Program-made: the position numbers and the translations under genes
Notes under the pieces: model-generated
Databases searched by the model: none
Seen by the model: the letters and a program-made list of their open reading frames with translations, nothing else
Told to the model about the DNA's origin: nothing
Origin: Nitrososphaerota archaeon
Lineage (GTDB): Archaea > Thermoproteota > Nitrososphaeria > Nitrososphaerales > UBA183
DNA length: 64,000 nt
Direction of reading: 5' to 3'
Assembly: GCA_029785235.1 (NCBI GenBank)
Contig: JAFMAA010000003.1
Coordinates: forward strand, 68,642 to 132,641
Shown here: one piece after another, positions 9,135 through 17,995 of the stretch
Layout of the letters: each line of letters starts with the position of its first letter
Position numbering within the stretch: position 1 is the stretch's first letter

Positions 9135-10676
9135 TCAGTTCCCTGCGATTTGGACCAGGTCGAACATTTGTCTCCCCTTGGTCCCAGGCAGGCCTGATAT
9201 GCCACCAATGAGGCTCTCGGCGGCTACTCCATTCCTCTCCAGCACTTTGGCGACCATCATCGACGTGCTTCCGCCAACGCACACTAGCAAGAGGGGTCTG
9301 CCATCATTCCGGAGAATGCCCTCGAACACTTCCGACGGATTGGCGCCATTCAGCACCGCCTGGACGGCTTTGGTGCTGGCTACTTTGATACTCCCCTCAT
9401 CGACGCCCAGGGCAGAGGCGATGATGCTCCTCCCTTCTTCTCTAGGGACGAATGTGTTGTGAACCCACACTATACGTCCATACTCTTTGATGCTCGAAGC
9501 GGCTTCGTCCAGCCGGACTTGGTCCCTTCTTCCCTTCTTCGCCACTGCGCTGACCTCTGAGAGGTACTTCGAAGAGCCGTCGGCCACCATGACCACGAAA
9601 CTCGATCCAGCCCCAAAGTTCGCGAGCTGCATGGTCGCATAGAGGGCCAGCGCTCCGCTCTCACCGACGTCATACCCTTTCCTGTTCATGAACTCGAAGA
9701 ACTTGCTCGCCTCCTCGAAGTCGACTTCGTGTTCTCCCGCATAGGAACTCGGTTCGTAGAACTTCAGGCCCAGCGCTTTCTCCCTGGTCCTTATGCCAGC
9801 TACATCCTGGCCAGAAATTGGGAAGATTACCCTCACGCCCTTCCTCCCATACTTCGAGCTGACATACCTGCTAACTCCTGTAGCGGTCCCACCTGTGCCG
9901 AAAGCACAAACGAAATCAGCCTCTCCTAGAGAAGTTCCCTTATCTCGCAACTGCATGTCCACCTCCGGCCCGGTCAATGTCCTGTGGGCTTCGGCATTCA
10001 TGTCGTTCTCATACTGTTCGGTGCAGAATCCACCATAGGCCTTGGCCAGCAGTTTGGCAAGGCCGATTGCGTCTTGCTTTGCGAGCAGGGTTTCGGCCTC
10101 CCCTCTGACTCCATCGAACACCGCTGGGTCCAGACTGAGCTCGGCAAGCTGCTGTCTGACGTTCGACGCGACTCCCTTCGCGACAGCCAAGTTCGCGTCG
10201 CCCCCGAGCCCTGGCGCAGGGCAGATGTCGATATCCAAGTTCACGAGCCTGACCCCACTTGCGAGCAGGCTGTCGATTACGCCCTGCTGCAGCCTCCTCG
10301 AGACCAAGACCACGACATCGAGTCCGAGGCTGCGTAGCGCGCCCAGGGCAAGTCCGAAGTTACCTGATGTCGCCTCGAACACCGTCTGTCCCTTTGTAAG
10401 TCTCCCTGATGCTATCGCATCGTGCAAGATGACAACAGCAGGCCTGACCTTGACCGAGCCTCCATTCAATTTCGAGTCCATCTTGGCAAACACCCTAACC
10501 CCCTTCGAGCCCAGTTTGATACCATATTCCGAGTCGGCGCAACTGATGAAGTCGTCAGTCACTTCAACCAATGGAGTGGGGTTGACCACAGCCCCGTCCC
10601 TCAGTCGGGGGACCCGGCTCATCACCTCGGAATCGAATCTGCCGAGGAGGTCTGTATCAACAGTTGAGCTCAACAT
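9135..10676 (-). CDS. PLP fold-type II enzyme (cysteine synthase-like) fused to rhodanese-like domain
   Basis: This 513-residue protein has a cysteine-synthase/threonine-synthase-like PLP domain. SVKVRPA places the Schiff-base Lys near residue 76, ATSGNFGLALG (about 102-112) binds the phosphate-side substrate carboxylate, and GTGGTATGVSRY (about 273-284) is the PLP-phosphate loop. The C-terminal 110 residues read as a rhodanese-like module with a candidate thiol in LLLVCVGGSTSMM and the closing GGISGLPG. Fusion suggests coupling sulfur transfer to cysteine or a related amino-acid synthesis. A long insert of about 60 residues between the two halves of the PLP domain (around 180-240) is unusual. 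A TATA box at 10701-10710 supports the ATG at 10676. Confidence 0.85.
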   Translation of the reverse strand: MLSSTVDTDLLGRFDSEVMSRVPRLRDGAVVNPTPLVEVTDDFISCADSEYGIKLGSKGVRVFAKMDSKLNGGSVKVRPAVVILHDAIASGRLTKGQTVFEATSGNFGLALGALRSLGLDVVVLVSRRLQQGVIDSLLASGVRLVNLDIDICPAPGLGGDANLAVAKGVASNVRQQLAELSLDPAVFDGVRGEAETLLAKQDAIGLAKLLAKAYGGFCTEQYENDMNAEAHRTLTGPEVDMQLRDKGTSLGEADFVCAFGTGGTATGVSRYVSSKYGRKGVRVIFPISGQDVAGIRTREKALGLKFYEPSSYAGEHEVDFEEASKFFEFMNRKGYDVGESGALALYATMQLANFGAGSSFVVMVADGSSKYLSEVSAVAKKGRRDQVRLDEAASSIKEYGRIVWVHNTFVPREEGRSIIASALGVDEGSIKVASTKAVQAVLNGANPSEVFEGILRNDGRPLLLVCVGGSTSMMVAKVLERNGVAAESLIGGISGLPGTKGRQMFDLVQIAGN

Positions 10677-10700
10677 TCATCTGGCAGCTTCACGTTGCCG

Positions 10701-10710
10701 CTATAAATTA
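10701..10710 (-). promoter_or_regulatory. TATA box of the PLP-rhodanese gene
   Basis: On the minus strand the sequence reads TAATTTATAG, ending 25 bp before the ATG at 10676. Confidence 0.55.
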
Positions 10711-10797
10711 CATGTGTTGCTTGGTGTCGCCCGGCAGCCCCTCCGGGCCTAGTCTCCGCTACGAAATACATGCACACTACCCTAAGCAGGGATTCCG

Positions 10798-11256
10798 CTA
10801 CGATTTTCCGGTCTCGTTCGACCCTCTGAGGAACTTGTCTGGTGGACCCAGATACAGATTGGTGGGATACTCCTTCGGGAGGACATACCTGATGTGAGGG
10901 TATCCTCTCTTATCGTGATATAGGTCAGAGCCAGTTTCGCCCTTCCTGAACGCGCTATCGAACTTATCCCAGTCTTGGTCGTGGATGGCCTGAAAGATAG
11001 GGAGGAGATACTCATTGTCGAACGCTGTGAGGTCGTCAGCGTATTTCGGCCTCGTCACCTTCGCGGTCCTGAAAGACACTCTAACCTGGTTCAGATGGTG
11101 GGCGGCCAGTTTCCAGTTGCCTCCTTTCGCAGCGTAGTAAGTCTGCGTGAACCTGTCTCCTGTTTCCTTCATGAGGGCTGCCATCCCAGGCTGGACTGCC
11201 GCGAGCTGGTCGATGGTGATTTCACCGTGGGGCGTCTTTGCCTTGATTTCGCTCAT
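10798..11256 (-). CDS. Helical protein resembling a small cytochrome-like family, without the CxxCH motif
   Basis: A protein of about 152 residues from the ATG at 11256 (an upstream start at 11286 adds ten). The central part (QPGMAALMKETGDRFTQTYY, AAKGGNWKLAAHHLNQVR) resembles a family of small proteins that in other organisms end in a CYxCHKA-type cysteine motif. Here the equivalent C-terminal stretch reads SDLYHDKRGYPHIRYVLP, with no cysteines. Haem or metal binding through Cys is therefore not expected. There is no signal peptide. Function unknown; the family link is from memory of the pattern. Confidence 0.6.
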   Translation of the reverse strand: MSEIKAKTPHGEITIDQLAAVQPGMAALMKETGDRFTQTYYAAKGGNWKLAAHHLNQVRVSFRTAKVTRPKYADDLTAFDNEYLLPIFQAIHDQDWDKFDSAFRKGETGSDLYHDKRGYPHIRYVLPKEYPTNLYLGPPDKFLRGSNETGKS

Positions 11257-11398
11257 ACGAGACGCCTCTCCGCGCTTCCTATTCAATCCAACTGAGTCGT
11301 CCTAGAGGGGGGTCGAATGGGAGGCAGGGGTTCTCTGGGGCTCCCCGGCCGAGGGAAACCTGGTTCCCTCGGGAAAGACGCTTGGAGATTGCTGCGCC

Positions 11399-12319
11399 TC
11401 ATGCTTCATACTCCTTCGGTGTCACCGGAAGTTCGACGACCCTCCCGGCCCTCAAGACTTTGAGTGCAAGTTCCTGCCCGACCGCGTCGCCTTCGAGGGC
11501 CTGGTACAGGGAGTACTCGTCTGTAGCTTTCGTCTCGCCGAGGCTCAGGATGATGTCCCCCAGAGCTACGCCTGCTGCTCTGGCGGGGGATCCACGGTCC
11601 ACAGACCTAACGAGAAGCCCACCATTCTGGCCCGCCTCTACCGACCCAGACAGCTCTTGCGGGAGTTCTATAGGTTCGACCATCACTCCCAGGTATCCTC
11701 TCTTCATCCCGCCACCCTTCGACAGCCTGACCACAGTCTTCTCCAAATAGTCTACCGACACGGCGATCGACCGGCCCGCAAAGTGCGCGACGTTGATGCC
11801 GAGGAGCCGCCCCGAGGCGTCGACTAGCGGCCCGCCCGAATAGCCTGGGTTGAGTCTAACATCTGTCACTATGGCGTTTTCTACCACCGCCCCCCAATAG
11901 CCCCGCACCTTCCTCCTCGCACTCGTGACTGCCCCATGAGTCGCTGAAACTCCATTGCCGCGAGCATTTGCAAGGGCCAGGACGAACTGCCCGACGCAGA
12001 CCTCCCCGGTGTTCCCTCGCATTGCCGAGTGGATTCCAGACGAACCTATCTCGAGGGCGGCCACATCGAGGAATGGGTCCCTCCCTAGCAACCTGGCTTG
12101 AGTTTCAGTCCTCCCATGCAGGGTGACGGTTGGGGTGGCCGAGCGGCCTACCACATGGTTGGCTGTCACGACAATGCCTTCGGACCAAGCCACGCCACTC
12201 CCCCTCCTCCCTGCGTCTACGCTCACAACCGACCGCGAAGCGCTTTCTGCCAGCGCTGTCACAGCGTCCGAGAACGACTGCAAAAGCAGCCTCCCTCTGT
12301 TTCCGCTGTCCTGACTCAT
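11399..12319 (-). CDS. HtrA/DegP-like trypsin-fold serine protease with PDZ domain
   Basis: The 306-residue protein has the chymotrypsin-fold catalytic triad: His55 in VTANHVVG, Asp85 in DPFLDVAALE and Ser161 in LNPGYSGGPLV. A PDZ domain covers about residues 205-300 (GYLGVMVEPIELP, SPARAAGVALGDIILSLG). There is no signal peptide or membrane anchor, so it is predicted to be cytosolic, unlike periplasmic bacterial DegP. Its likely role is protein quality control or regulated proteolysis. It begins with ATG and is followed on the same strand by the gene at 10798. Confidence 0.93.
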   Translation of the reverse strand: MSQDSGNRGRLLLQSFSDAVTALAESASRSVVSVDAGRRGSGVAWSEGIVVTANHVVGRSATPTVTLHGRTETQARLLGRDPFLDVAALEIGSSGIHSAMRGNTGEVCVGQFVLALANARGNGVSATHGAVTSARRKVRGYWGAVVENAIVTDVRLNPGYSGGPLVDASGRLLGINVAHFAGRSIAVSVDYLEKTVVRLSKGGGMKRGYLGVMVEPIELPQELSGSVEAGQNGGLLVRSVDRGSPARAAGVALGDIILSLGETKATDEYSLYQALEGDAVGQELALKVLRAGRVVELPVTPKEYEA

Positions 12320-12373
12320 ACCGCACGGTCAGGTGAATGCGCTACTTGTTGAGCTAGTTCGAAGGATATCCGG

Positions 12374-12994
12374 TCACATGGCGGTAGGTGCCACGTATCC
12401 AAGGCGCATGAACGCCGTCCTGCTCCCTGGCCTCGTGCCGCCGTAGAGCCTCGAAATCCTCGCCACTAGTTGATGGGCTGCACGCACGGCTTTGGGCAGG
12501 TCGGAGTCGTGAGAGACCTTGGCCTCGATATCGAGCTGACTCAACGAGAACTTCGCATCGATAAGGGCGGTCCCGTCGTCCGTCACCCATTTCATGACGA
12601 ACCCGTCTTCCACCTCAGCCATTCCGACCCACCTGGCATTGTCGAACCATCTCCCTTTCAGCGCGCCCGCAATCTTCCCTGCGCTGGCAGGATACGGGAG
12701 GAACGTATGGAGTATGGGTATACTCTTCGAGCCGGCATCGGCAGACCTGAACGAGAGAGCCTCCTTGGTCCTCTCTGCGAGTGTATAACCTCCTGGCGAG
12801 CGCACGATCATGCCGCTCTCCTCCAGCCTTTCCAGGGCTCTCGAGAGCGTCTCCGGATGCGCCCGGGTGATCCGCCGCAGTCCATCGAAGGTGAAGACCG
12901 CGAGCCTTTCGTCCTCTATCGTCCGCAAGACCTCGGCATCTCTAGGATTATCAACGTCGTTGCCATAGGCAAGACGGTTCTCGCGGGCCGACAA
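12374..12994 (-). CDS. Winged-helix protein of unknown function
   Basis: The 206-residue product has an N-terminal winged helix at about residues 20-75 (LRTIEDERLAVFTFDGLRRI, ETLSRALERLEESGMIVRS), followed by a roughly 120-residue alpha/beta region with no recognised family. The likely role is DNA-binding regulation with a ligand-sensing or oligomerisation domain. It starts with TTG at 12994. The HtrA-like gene is 54 bp downstream on the same strand, so it could be a co-transcribed regulator. Confidence 0.7.
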   Translation of the reverse strand: MSARENRLAYGNDVDNPRDAEVLRTIEDERLAVFTFDGLRRITRAHPETLSRALERLEESGMIVRSPGGYTLAERTKEALSFRSADAGSKSIPILHTFLPYPASAGKIAGALKGRWFDNARWVGMAEVEDGFVMKWVTDDGTALIDAKFSLSQLDIEAKVSHDSDLPKAVRAAHQLVARISRLYGGTRPGSRTAFMRLGYVAPTAM

Positions 12995-13943
12995 GGATTT
13001 TCACTACCGTTTCGTTCTCACTCCCTTAAAAAACAAGCGCGTGCTAAAATCGGTATGGCCTCTGCGCCTCACTTCTAAGGATACAACTGGTTCCTCCGAC
13101 GAAGCCTCCTTTGGTGGCCCGGACGAAAGGTGTCTTGCTGGTGATGTGCTGTTGGGGATTTTCCGGTATCGTTCTGCTCGCCTACAATTACAATCCACTA
13201 CAAATGCTATCCGGAGCCGCTGCCGTTCCGGTGCCGTCGATCTTCATGATAAGCGGAAAGACGTTCGGCTTCAACTTCACAGCCGCGGACAAGGTAGAAA
13301 GGGAATCTGTGCTTATGGGCGCGAGGGTGACTGACGCAACTGCCACATAATCCGTGCTCCCTACCTGCAGGAAGGGGCGTTCTGGATGGATGACGCAAAC
13401 GCCAGTCTCGACATCATGGGTAAACGCTTCAGCCCACTCATGTCGGACAGTCTTCCTCGTCGCTTCTGCTCCTCCTGCCACCATAGGGATGCGTTGGCCA
13501 TATGCAGGCCGACTTCCGAGGCGGATTGTGTCATCGAAGCAAGAGGAGGCTCGCAAAAGCCGAACGAGACAGCCGTCGGCAAGGTCATCCATTTAGGGTA
13601 AGCTGGGGCCGCCTGTCTCCCCAAATCGTCAAACTGACTCGATATTTTCCTTATGTCTCCATCGATTCCACAATGGGAGTTGGGATGCGGAACAACTGAT
13701 ACGCGATGCTTTGCCCGAGGAGGTGACGGGGAACGGAAAGCACACGTTAGCACAGCATCTTCAGACAGTAGAACCCCTGTTGTTTCCGGCCAAAGCTGAG
13801 CCGAGACATTCTGCATGGAATTGCTACGCTGGCGACGCGTCTCTCTGCCACTGGAGGGCAGAGACGCTGTTTGCCCAGCCGCCGCGCGACACTGGCCAGC
13901 AGGCCCCCTCAGCTTATCCACCGGAGCCATCCCGCGCTTAACT
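12995..13943 (+). other. Intergenic stretch of about 950 bp
   Basis: No gene is firmly supported. A 79-codon frame at 13111-13350 contains one hydrophobic segment (GVLLVMCCWGFSGIVLLAY) and could encode a small membrane peptide, but has no other support. Longer minus-strand frames at 13188-13592 and 13361-13966 have composition unlike the neighbouring genes. Confidence 0.35.
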
Positions 13944-13953
13944 CTTAATATAA
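13944..13953 (+). promoter_or_regulatory. TATA box of the CBS-rubredoxin gene
   Basis: CTTAATATAA ends 24 bp before the ATG at 13977, consistent with a leaderless archaeal promoter. Confidence 0.6.
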
Positions 13954-13976
13954 GGCGGCCAGTCATTTAGCCGCTG

Positions 13977-14489
13977 ATGGCAAAGTGGCAGTGCTACCGA
14001 TGTGAGTACATCTTCGAAGGGGATAGAACACCCGACGAGTGCCCTAACTGTCAGTACTCCCTCACATTCTGGATTGAAGCTACGGAGACTAAGCCGCCTA
14101 CGATCAGGAGCTTCGTCAAAACCGACCCTCTTATGATCGACGCCAATGAGACCGTCCTGAGAGCAGCACAGAAAATGCGTGAGAAGGGAGTAGGGAATAT
14201 ACTGGTCCTTGTGGGCGGTGAACCGAAGGGGATCATGACCGAGCGAGACATACTGAATCACGTGGCAGCAGACGACCTGGTCGCTTCCGTCGTGCCCGTA
14301 AGGAAGATAATGACTTCTCCGATGGTCTCGATCGAGGCAGACGAGCCACTGTCCGAAGGGATAAAATTGATGGCGAAGCATAAGATAAGGACGCTATTCG
14401 TGACCGACCACGGCAAGCCATTCGGCCTTCTCAACATGAGGTCAGTGGTGGGGGACCAGTTCAAAGTGGCGAGGAGTCTGGAATCCTGA
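13977..14489 (+). CDS. Rubredoxin-like zinc ribbon fused to a CBS-domain pair
   Basis: The 170-residue protein opens with a rubredoxin-type ribbon with Cys6, Cys9, Cys22 and Cys25 (WQCYRCEY and ECPNCQ), followed by two CBS domains (about 45-105 and 108-168). The CBS domains include GVGNILVLVGGEPKGIMTERD and KIRTLFVTDHGKPFGLL. CBS pairs bind adenosine nucleotides; the ribbon may hold zinc or iron. The architecture is widespread in archaea, possibly as an energy or redox sensor. Partner unknown. It is preceded by its own TATA box. Confidence 0.9.
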   Translation: MAKWQCYRCEYIFEGDRTPDECPNCQYSLTFWIEATETKPPTIRSFVKTDPLMIDANETVLRAAQKMREKGVGNILVLVGGEPKGIMTERDILNHVAADDLVASVVPVRKIMTSPMVSIEADEPLSEGIKLMAKHKIRTLFVTDHGKPFGLLNMRSVVGDQFKVARSLES

Positions 14490-14544
14490 GCTTCCCTGGA
14501 GGGCGACCAGCCAAAACATCAGGTAGCCGTGAAGGAAGGGGTGA

Positions 14545-14901
14545 CGTGGCGCCCGGGATGAGTGCCTCAGGCAACAGCTCCTCAGTGCCCCCAAATCCCA
14601 TGGGACGTTAACCCATGGCCAGCTGATAGCATCATGGAATCCCAAGGGGAAACCCCTCTTCGACTCAATCGCTGCCGTTGACAGAGTGGATTACGCCAGA
14701 GGCGCACAGGAATTCGCCGCTATCATCGTCCACAAGGACACTGGCTTCCCAGGTGAGGGCTTCTTCTGCGACGACGAACTGCCTCCCTCGCTGAGGCGCC
14801 CCTACTCAATGCCTCTGATTATAGACTCTCTGCAGCAGAGATGAACTATGTCAAGGACGTTCAGAAGAGGGTTTGGGGCTATTATTCAGGCACCCAGGAG
14901 T
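14545..14901 (+). pseudogene. Conserved uncharacterised gene broken by frameshift
   Basis: An uninterrupted frame ending at a TGA (14842-14844) encodes protein-like sequence: THGQLIASWNPKGKPLFDSI, DRVDYARGAQEFAAIIVHKD, TGFPGEGFFCDDELPPSLRR. It has no usable start codon. The downstream frame continues as RLSAAEMNYVKDVQKRVWGY and stops at 14899-14901. The two parts look like one small protein split near 14815-14830. A second shift near the ATG at 14555 may explain the missing start. It lies convergent with, and overlaps, the 3' end of pyrF. The product is not recognised. Confidence 0.55.
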
Positions 14902-15676
14902 GACTCCGAGTCTGTGCCGGGGGCAGCTCCTGGAATGACTTCAGTTTGGCGGCTGTCTTCGACGGCTCCAGGGACTCGGTAATCGACCTCCCCACAAACA
15001 CGAAGTCCGCCCCAGCGGAAATCCCCGATGACGCATCCCCGCCCTGAGCGCCGACACCTGGGGAGAATATCAGGCACTCCTCGCCTACTATCTGCCTAGT
15101 CTCTGCTATCTTGTCGGCTGACTTGGCAGACACGACCACCCCGTCAGCCCCCCAGTCTCTCGCCCTATGTGCGAAGACGCGGTACAGAAGTTCACCTCCC
15201 TCGAGACGGAGGGAATACCCCTCGCCTGCTCCTTTGTGGCTCATGTAGACCAGGAAAAGTATGCCCCCGTTCTTGGAGTGAACCCTCTCAATCACACTTC
15301 CAAGACCTTCCTCTCTGCCGACGAATGGGTTCGCTATGACTGAGTCGAAGCCGTAATCAAGGAGCGAATCGACGATGTTTAGGTTGGTGGACTCAATATC
15401 GTTCATCTTCAGGTCGGCTATCAGAGGGAGCCCTTCGTCTTTACAGGCGCTGATGACGCTCCGTAGGCCCTGGAGGCCGTATGGAAGCAACAGATGGTGG
15501 TTCACCTTCACCGCGGCCAGGTGCTCCTTCGTCTCATTGAGAACTCGCACTGCATTGTCGAGCCTTCCATCGTAGGGGCCGAAGAGATCGAGGGCTAGGA
15601 TGAGCTTCGAGCCTCTCCGGCGTGAAGCTTCAAGGAGCCTCTGTCTGAAGCCCAGCGTCGTACTCTCAGATTTCAT
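14882..15676 (-). CDS. pyrF: Orotidine-5'-phosphate decarboxylase
   Basis: The 264-residue product carries the OMP decarboxylase active-site motif LIADLKMNDIEST, with Asp88, Lys90 and Asp93. It has an upstream LALDLFGP (about 27-34) and the phosphate-binding end SPGVGAQGGD followed by GADFVFVGRSI. It catalyses OMP to UMP, the last step of pyrimidine synthesis. It is the last gene of pyrE-pyrD-pyrF; its ATG overlaps the pyrD stop (ATGA). It is slightly longer than typical archaeal PyrF (about 210-230) because of the N-terminus and C-terminal tail. Confidence 0.94.
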   Translation of the reverse strand: MKSESTTLGFRQRLLEASRRRGSKLILALDLFGPYDGRLDNAVRVLNETKEHLAAVKVNHHLLLPYGLQGLRSVISACKDEGLPLIADLKMNDIESTNLNIVDSLLDYGFDSVIANPFVGREEGLGSVIERVHSKNGGILFLVYMSHKGAGEGYSLRLEGGELLYRVFAHRARDWGADGVVVSAKSADKIAETRQIVGEECLIFSPGVGAQGGDASSGISAGADFVFVGRSITESLEPSKTAAKLKSFQELPPAQTRSHSWVPE

Positions 15677-16566
15677 CCGGCATGTGCCCTCCCGACGAGG
15701 TCTTCAAGTTTCGCAATTCCTTTCCTCTCGAGGTATGAAAGGATTCCCAGGTTGACATCGTTGAATCTATCAAACTTCCTGATTGTCGAGGTGCCAAATT
15801 GCACCATGTTCGCGCCAGCCAGGAAGAATTGCACAGCGTCCTCCCAGGTGGCTGCTCCGCCGCATCCGATTATGGGAACATCCAACTGCTCCCTCAGTTC
15901 ATAGACGCAACGCAATGCGATGGGTCTGATAGCCCCCCCAGACAACCCGCCGAAGCCATTTGAAAGGGCGGCTCCCCCTTTCTCCACATCAATGGGGAAC
16001 GACCTCACGGTGTTGATGGCAGTAAGGCCGTCGGCGCCAGCGTCCACGGCAGCTCTAGCGACCTCGACCAGCCTCTCTGTGTTGGGCGAGAGCTTGGCGA
16101 ACACCGGTTTTCCAGTGGCGGCTTTCACTGCTCTGGTTACCTTGTTAACTTCCTCTGGGAAGTGCCCAACCTCGGTGCCGACGCCTGAAACATGCGGACA
16201 ACTGAGATTGAGTTCGTATGCGGCAAAGTCGTTACCGTCCACTACCCTGACCACCCGTTCGAACTCCTTCTCCTCCCCCCCGAACACGGAGACGAATATC
16301 GGCAACCCCTTGCCGTTGTGTTCCGCAAGCCTCTCCGCGAACTTTTCCGCTCCTGGGTTTGGGAGCCCGGCCGCATTTACCAACCCGCCCTCCACCTCGA
16401 CCAAGGTCGGCTCGGGGTATCCATCCCTCGGTTCGATCCCTATCGACTTCGTGACAGCGGCCCCTGCACCCACCTCCAGGGCCTGGATTACCCTTTCAAG
16501 GGAGCTCCCATGCACACCGGAAGCTAGCATGGTGGGATTGAGCAGGTGCAAACTCCCTACTTTCAC
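15673..16566 (-). CDS. pyrD: Dihydroorotate dehydrogenase, class 1B type catalytic subunit
   Basis: The 297-residue FMN enzyme has ELNLSCPHVSG with catalytic Cys123, typical of class 1 (Cys base) enzymes. It also has SVFGGEEKEF, KLSPNTERLVEVARA, INTVRSFPIDVEKG, NGFGGLSGGAIRPIALRCVY and IIGCGGAATWEDAVQF. The sequence style matches class 1B (NAD-linked PyrDB), which normally pairs with the iron-sulfur flavoprotein PyrK. No pyrK lies in this window. It forms an operon with pyrE (22 bp upstream) and pyrF (4-bp overlap). Confidence 0.94.
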   Translation of the reverse strand: MKVGSLHLLNPTMLASGVHGSSLERVIQALEVGAGAAVTKSIGIEPRDGYPEPTLVEVEGGLVNAAGLPNPGAEKFAERLAEHNGKGLPIFVSVFGGEEKEFERVVRVVDGNDFAAYELNLSCPHVSGVGTEVGHFPEEVNKVTRAVKAATGKPVFAKLSPNTERLVEVARAAVDAGADGLTAINTVRSFPIDVEKGGAALSNGFGGLSGGAIRPIALRCVYELREQLDVPIIGCGGAATWEDAVQFFLAGANMVQFGTSTIRKFDRFNDVNLGILSYLERKGIAKLEDLVGRAHAG

Positions 16567-16588
16567 CTCGATTGCATCCGGGTCCAGG

Positions 16589-17206
16589 TTACCTCGCCCC
16601 CATCTGCCTTAGGACTGACTCATAGTCCCCCTTCGTGACCTTCTTCTGGGCATACAGCGTTTCTACGAGGTCCTTGATGTCGGTGAACGAGTGGAGTTTC
16701 ACTCCAGCGTTCGCCAAGCTTACCTTCCCACCTTCGAGCCTGTCGACCAGCACCACCACATCATCAACCGAGCATCCTGCCCTCCTCAGGTTCTCAACCG
16801 CGGCCGCTTTGCTCCCCCCATCGGTAATCAAATCGTCGACCACTAGAGCCCGCCAACCAGGGGTGACGGCCCCTTCCACTAGCTTGCCCAATCCGTGCCC
16901 CTTCCGCTCGCTCCTCACGTAGACCATCGGTTTCTTGAGCAAGTAGGCAAGAGGCGAAGAGATGGCTATGCCGGCTGTAGCCACTCCTGCGATGACATCG
17001 AAGTTCTGCTCGCCCATCTCCTTGACCATGGCCAGGTATGCCGCGATAGCTAGTTCGTATGCCTGAGGGTCGCTTGGGACCACCCTCAGGTCGAGGTAGT
17101 AGGCGCTGACTCTGCCGCTGGCCAGGGTAAATTTTCCGAACCTGAGGGAACCTATCCGGAAGAGGGCCTCGGCGAGTGCGACCCTGCCGTTCATCTTGTC
17201 AGTCAA
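16589..17206 (-). CDS. pyrE: Orotate phosphoribosyltransferase
   Basis: The 205-residue type I phosphoribosyltransferase has the PRPP loop VVDDLITDGGSK at about 122-133 and the flexible catalytic loop RSERKGHGLGKLVEG at about 98-112, both diagnostic of PyrE. It converts orotate and PRPP to OMP. It is the first gene of the pyrE-pyrD-pyrF operon, with ATG start at 17206. Confidence 0.95.
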   Translation of the reverse strand: MTDKMNGRVALAEALFRIGSLRFGKFTLASGRVSAYYLDLRVVPSDPQAYELAIAAYLAMVKEMGEQNFDVIAGVATAGIAISSPLAYLLKKPMVYVRSERKGHGLGKLVEGAVTPGWRALVVDDLITDGGSKAAAVENLRRAGCSVDDVVVLVDRLEGGKVSLANAGVKLHSFTDIKDLVETLYAQKKVTKGDYESVLRQMGAR

Positions 17207-17281
17207 GAATCAAACTCCCAAAAACTGGGTCCTGCCAGCTTCCACACACTCGCGTAATTGAACCCAAGCTAAGTTTAGGCT

Positions 17282-17956
17282 TCAGCGTGGATTTAAGCCT
17301 TGGACGGTCCGGTGCCAATCCAAAACAGACAGGGCCATCCTATCGTACGTCTCAGCGTCGATCTCCTGAACGTTCGCCGAGTCGACGTCTATGACAAACA
17401 CCACGTGAAGCCTCGCTTGCATCAGGTCATCCATGGATGTCTCAGGCTCATTGTAGATGACATCGATCAGCGTCTTGATTTGGGTGGCTTCTTCGCGAGT
17501 CCTGTCCCGAGGAGGCTTGACGAAGAAGCAGGGGACATCCAGTGTGTATGATGGTGTGGTCCCCAAGGCGAACTTATCCGCATATCTGCTGTACCTGGTG
17601 ATTTTGCTGGAGATCCTGTTCCGCGCGTACCCAGAAGGTTCTAGGGCCGCTTCCGGCGGTATGAATCCTGTCTCAATCTCGACTATGAGGCGCTCGTCCC
17701 CTCTCGATCCCATTACGTCGCATACCAAGATTTTGTCTAGTCTGTGCTCCACCTTAACCTCATAGCCTTGTTTTATCAAGGCCCTGGCGCACACCAGCTC
17801 AAGAGCCGAGTGGTTGATTTTCACTAGGTTCTTCCTGTAAAGGTTCACCAGGATGTCTGCGATGGCGAAAACATTCAACCTCACTTCTTCGCTGTCATTA
17901 CAGCAGGCCCTCCCGGCCAGCTCATAGAGGTCGTCCTTGAACCTTCGGACGTCCAA
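17282..17956 (-). CDS. PD-(D/E)XK-like nuclease-fold protein, uncharacterised
   Basis: The 224-residue protein contains ALIKQGYEVKVEHRLD, then CDVMGSRGDERLIVEIETG at about 91-109. Asp followed by a beta strand with ExE is the PD-(D/E)XK signature, although the Lys is replaced by a Thr-Gly turn. A helical region with NRISSKITRYSRYADKFALG follows. Similar proteins of unknown role are known in archaea. It sits just upstream of pyrE on the same strand (76 bp gap). Catalytic ability is uncertain. Confidence 0.6.
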   Translation of the reverse strand: MDVRRFKDDLYELAGRACCNDSEEVRLNVFAIADILVNLYRKNLVKINHSALELVCARALIKQGYEVKVEHRLDKILVCDVMGSRGDERLIVEIETGFIPPEAALEPSGYARNRISSKITRYSRYADKFALGTTPSYTLDVPCFFVKPPRDRTREEATQIKTLIDVIYNEPETSMDDLMQARLHVVFVIDVDSANVQEIDAETYDRMALSVLDWHRTVQGLNPR

Positions 17957-17995
17957 GCCTAGCTTGGTCCTCGCTGTGCCAGGGCGAAAGGGACC

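Noticed and set aside
13111..13350. 79-codon frame with one hydrophobic segment
   Set aside because: Could be a small membrane peptide, but there is no promoter, family or operon support.
13361..13966. 201-codon minus-strand frame
   Set aside because: Product is Ser/Arg/Pro-rich with no domain; it runs under the promoter of the CBS gene and looks like a GC-driven spurious frame.
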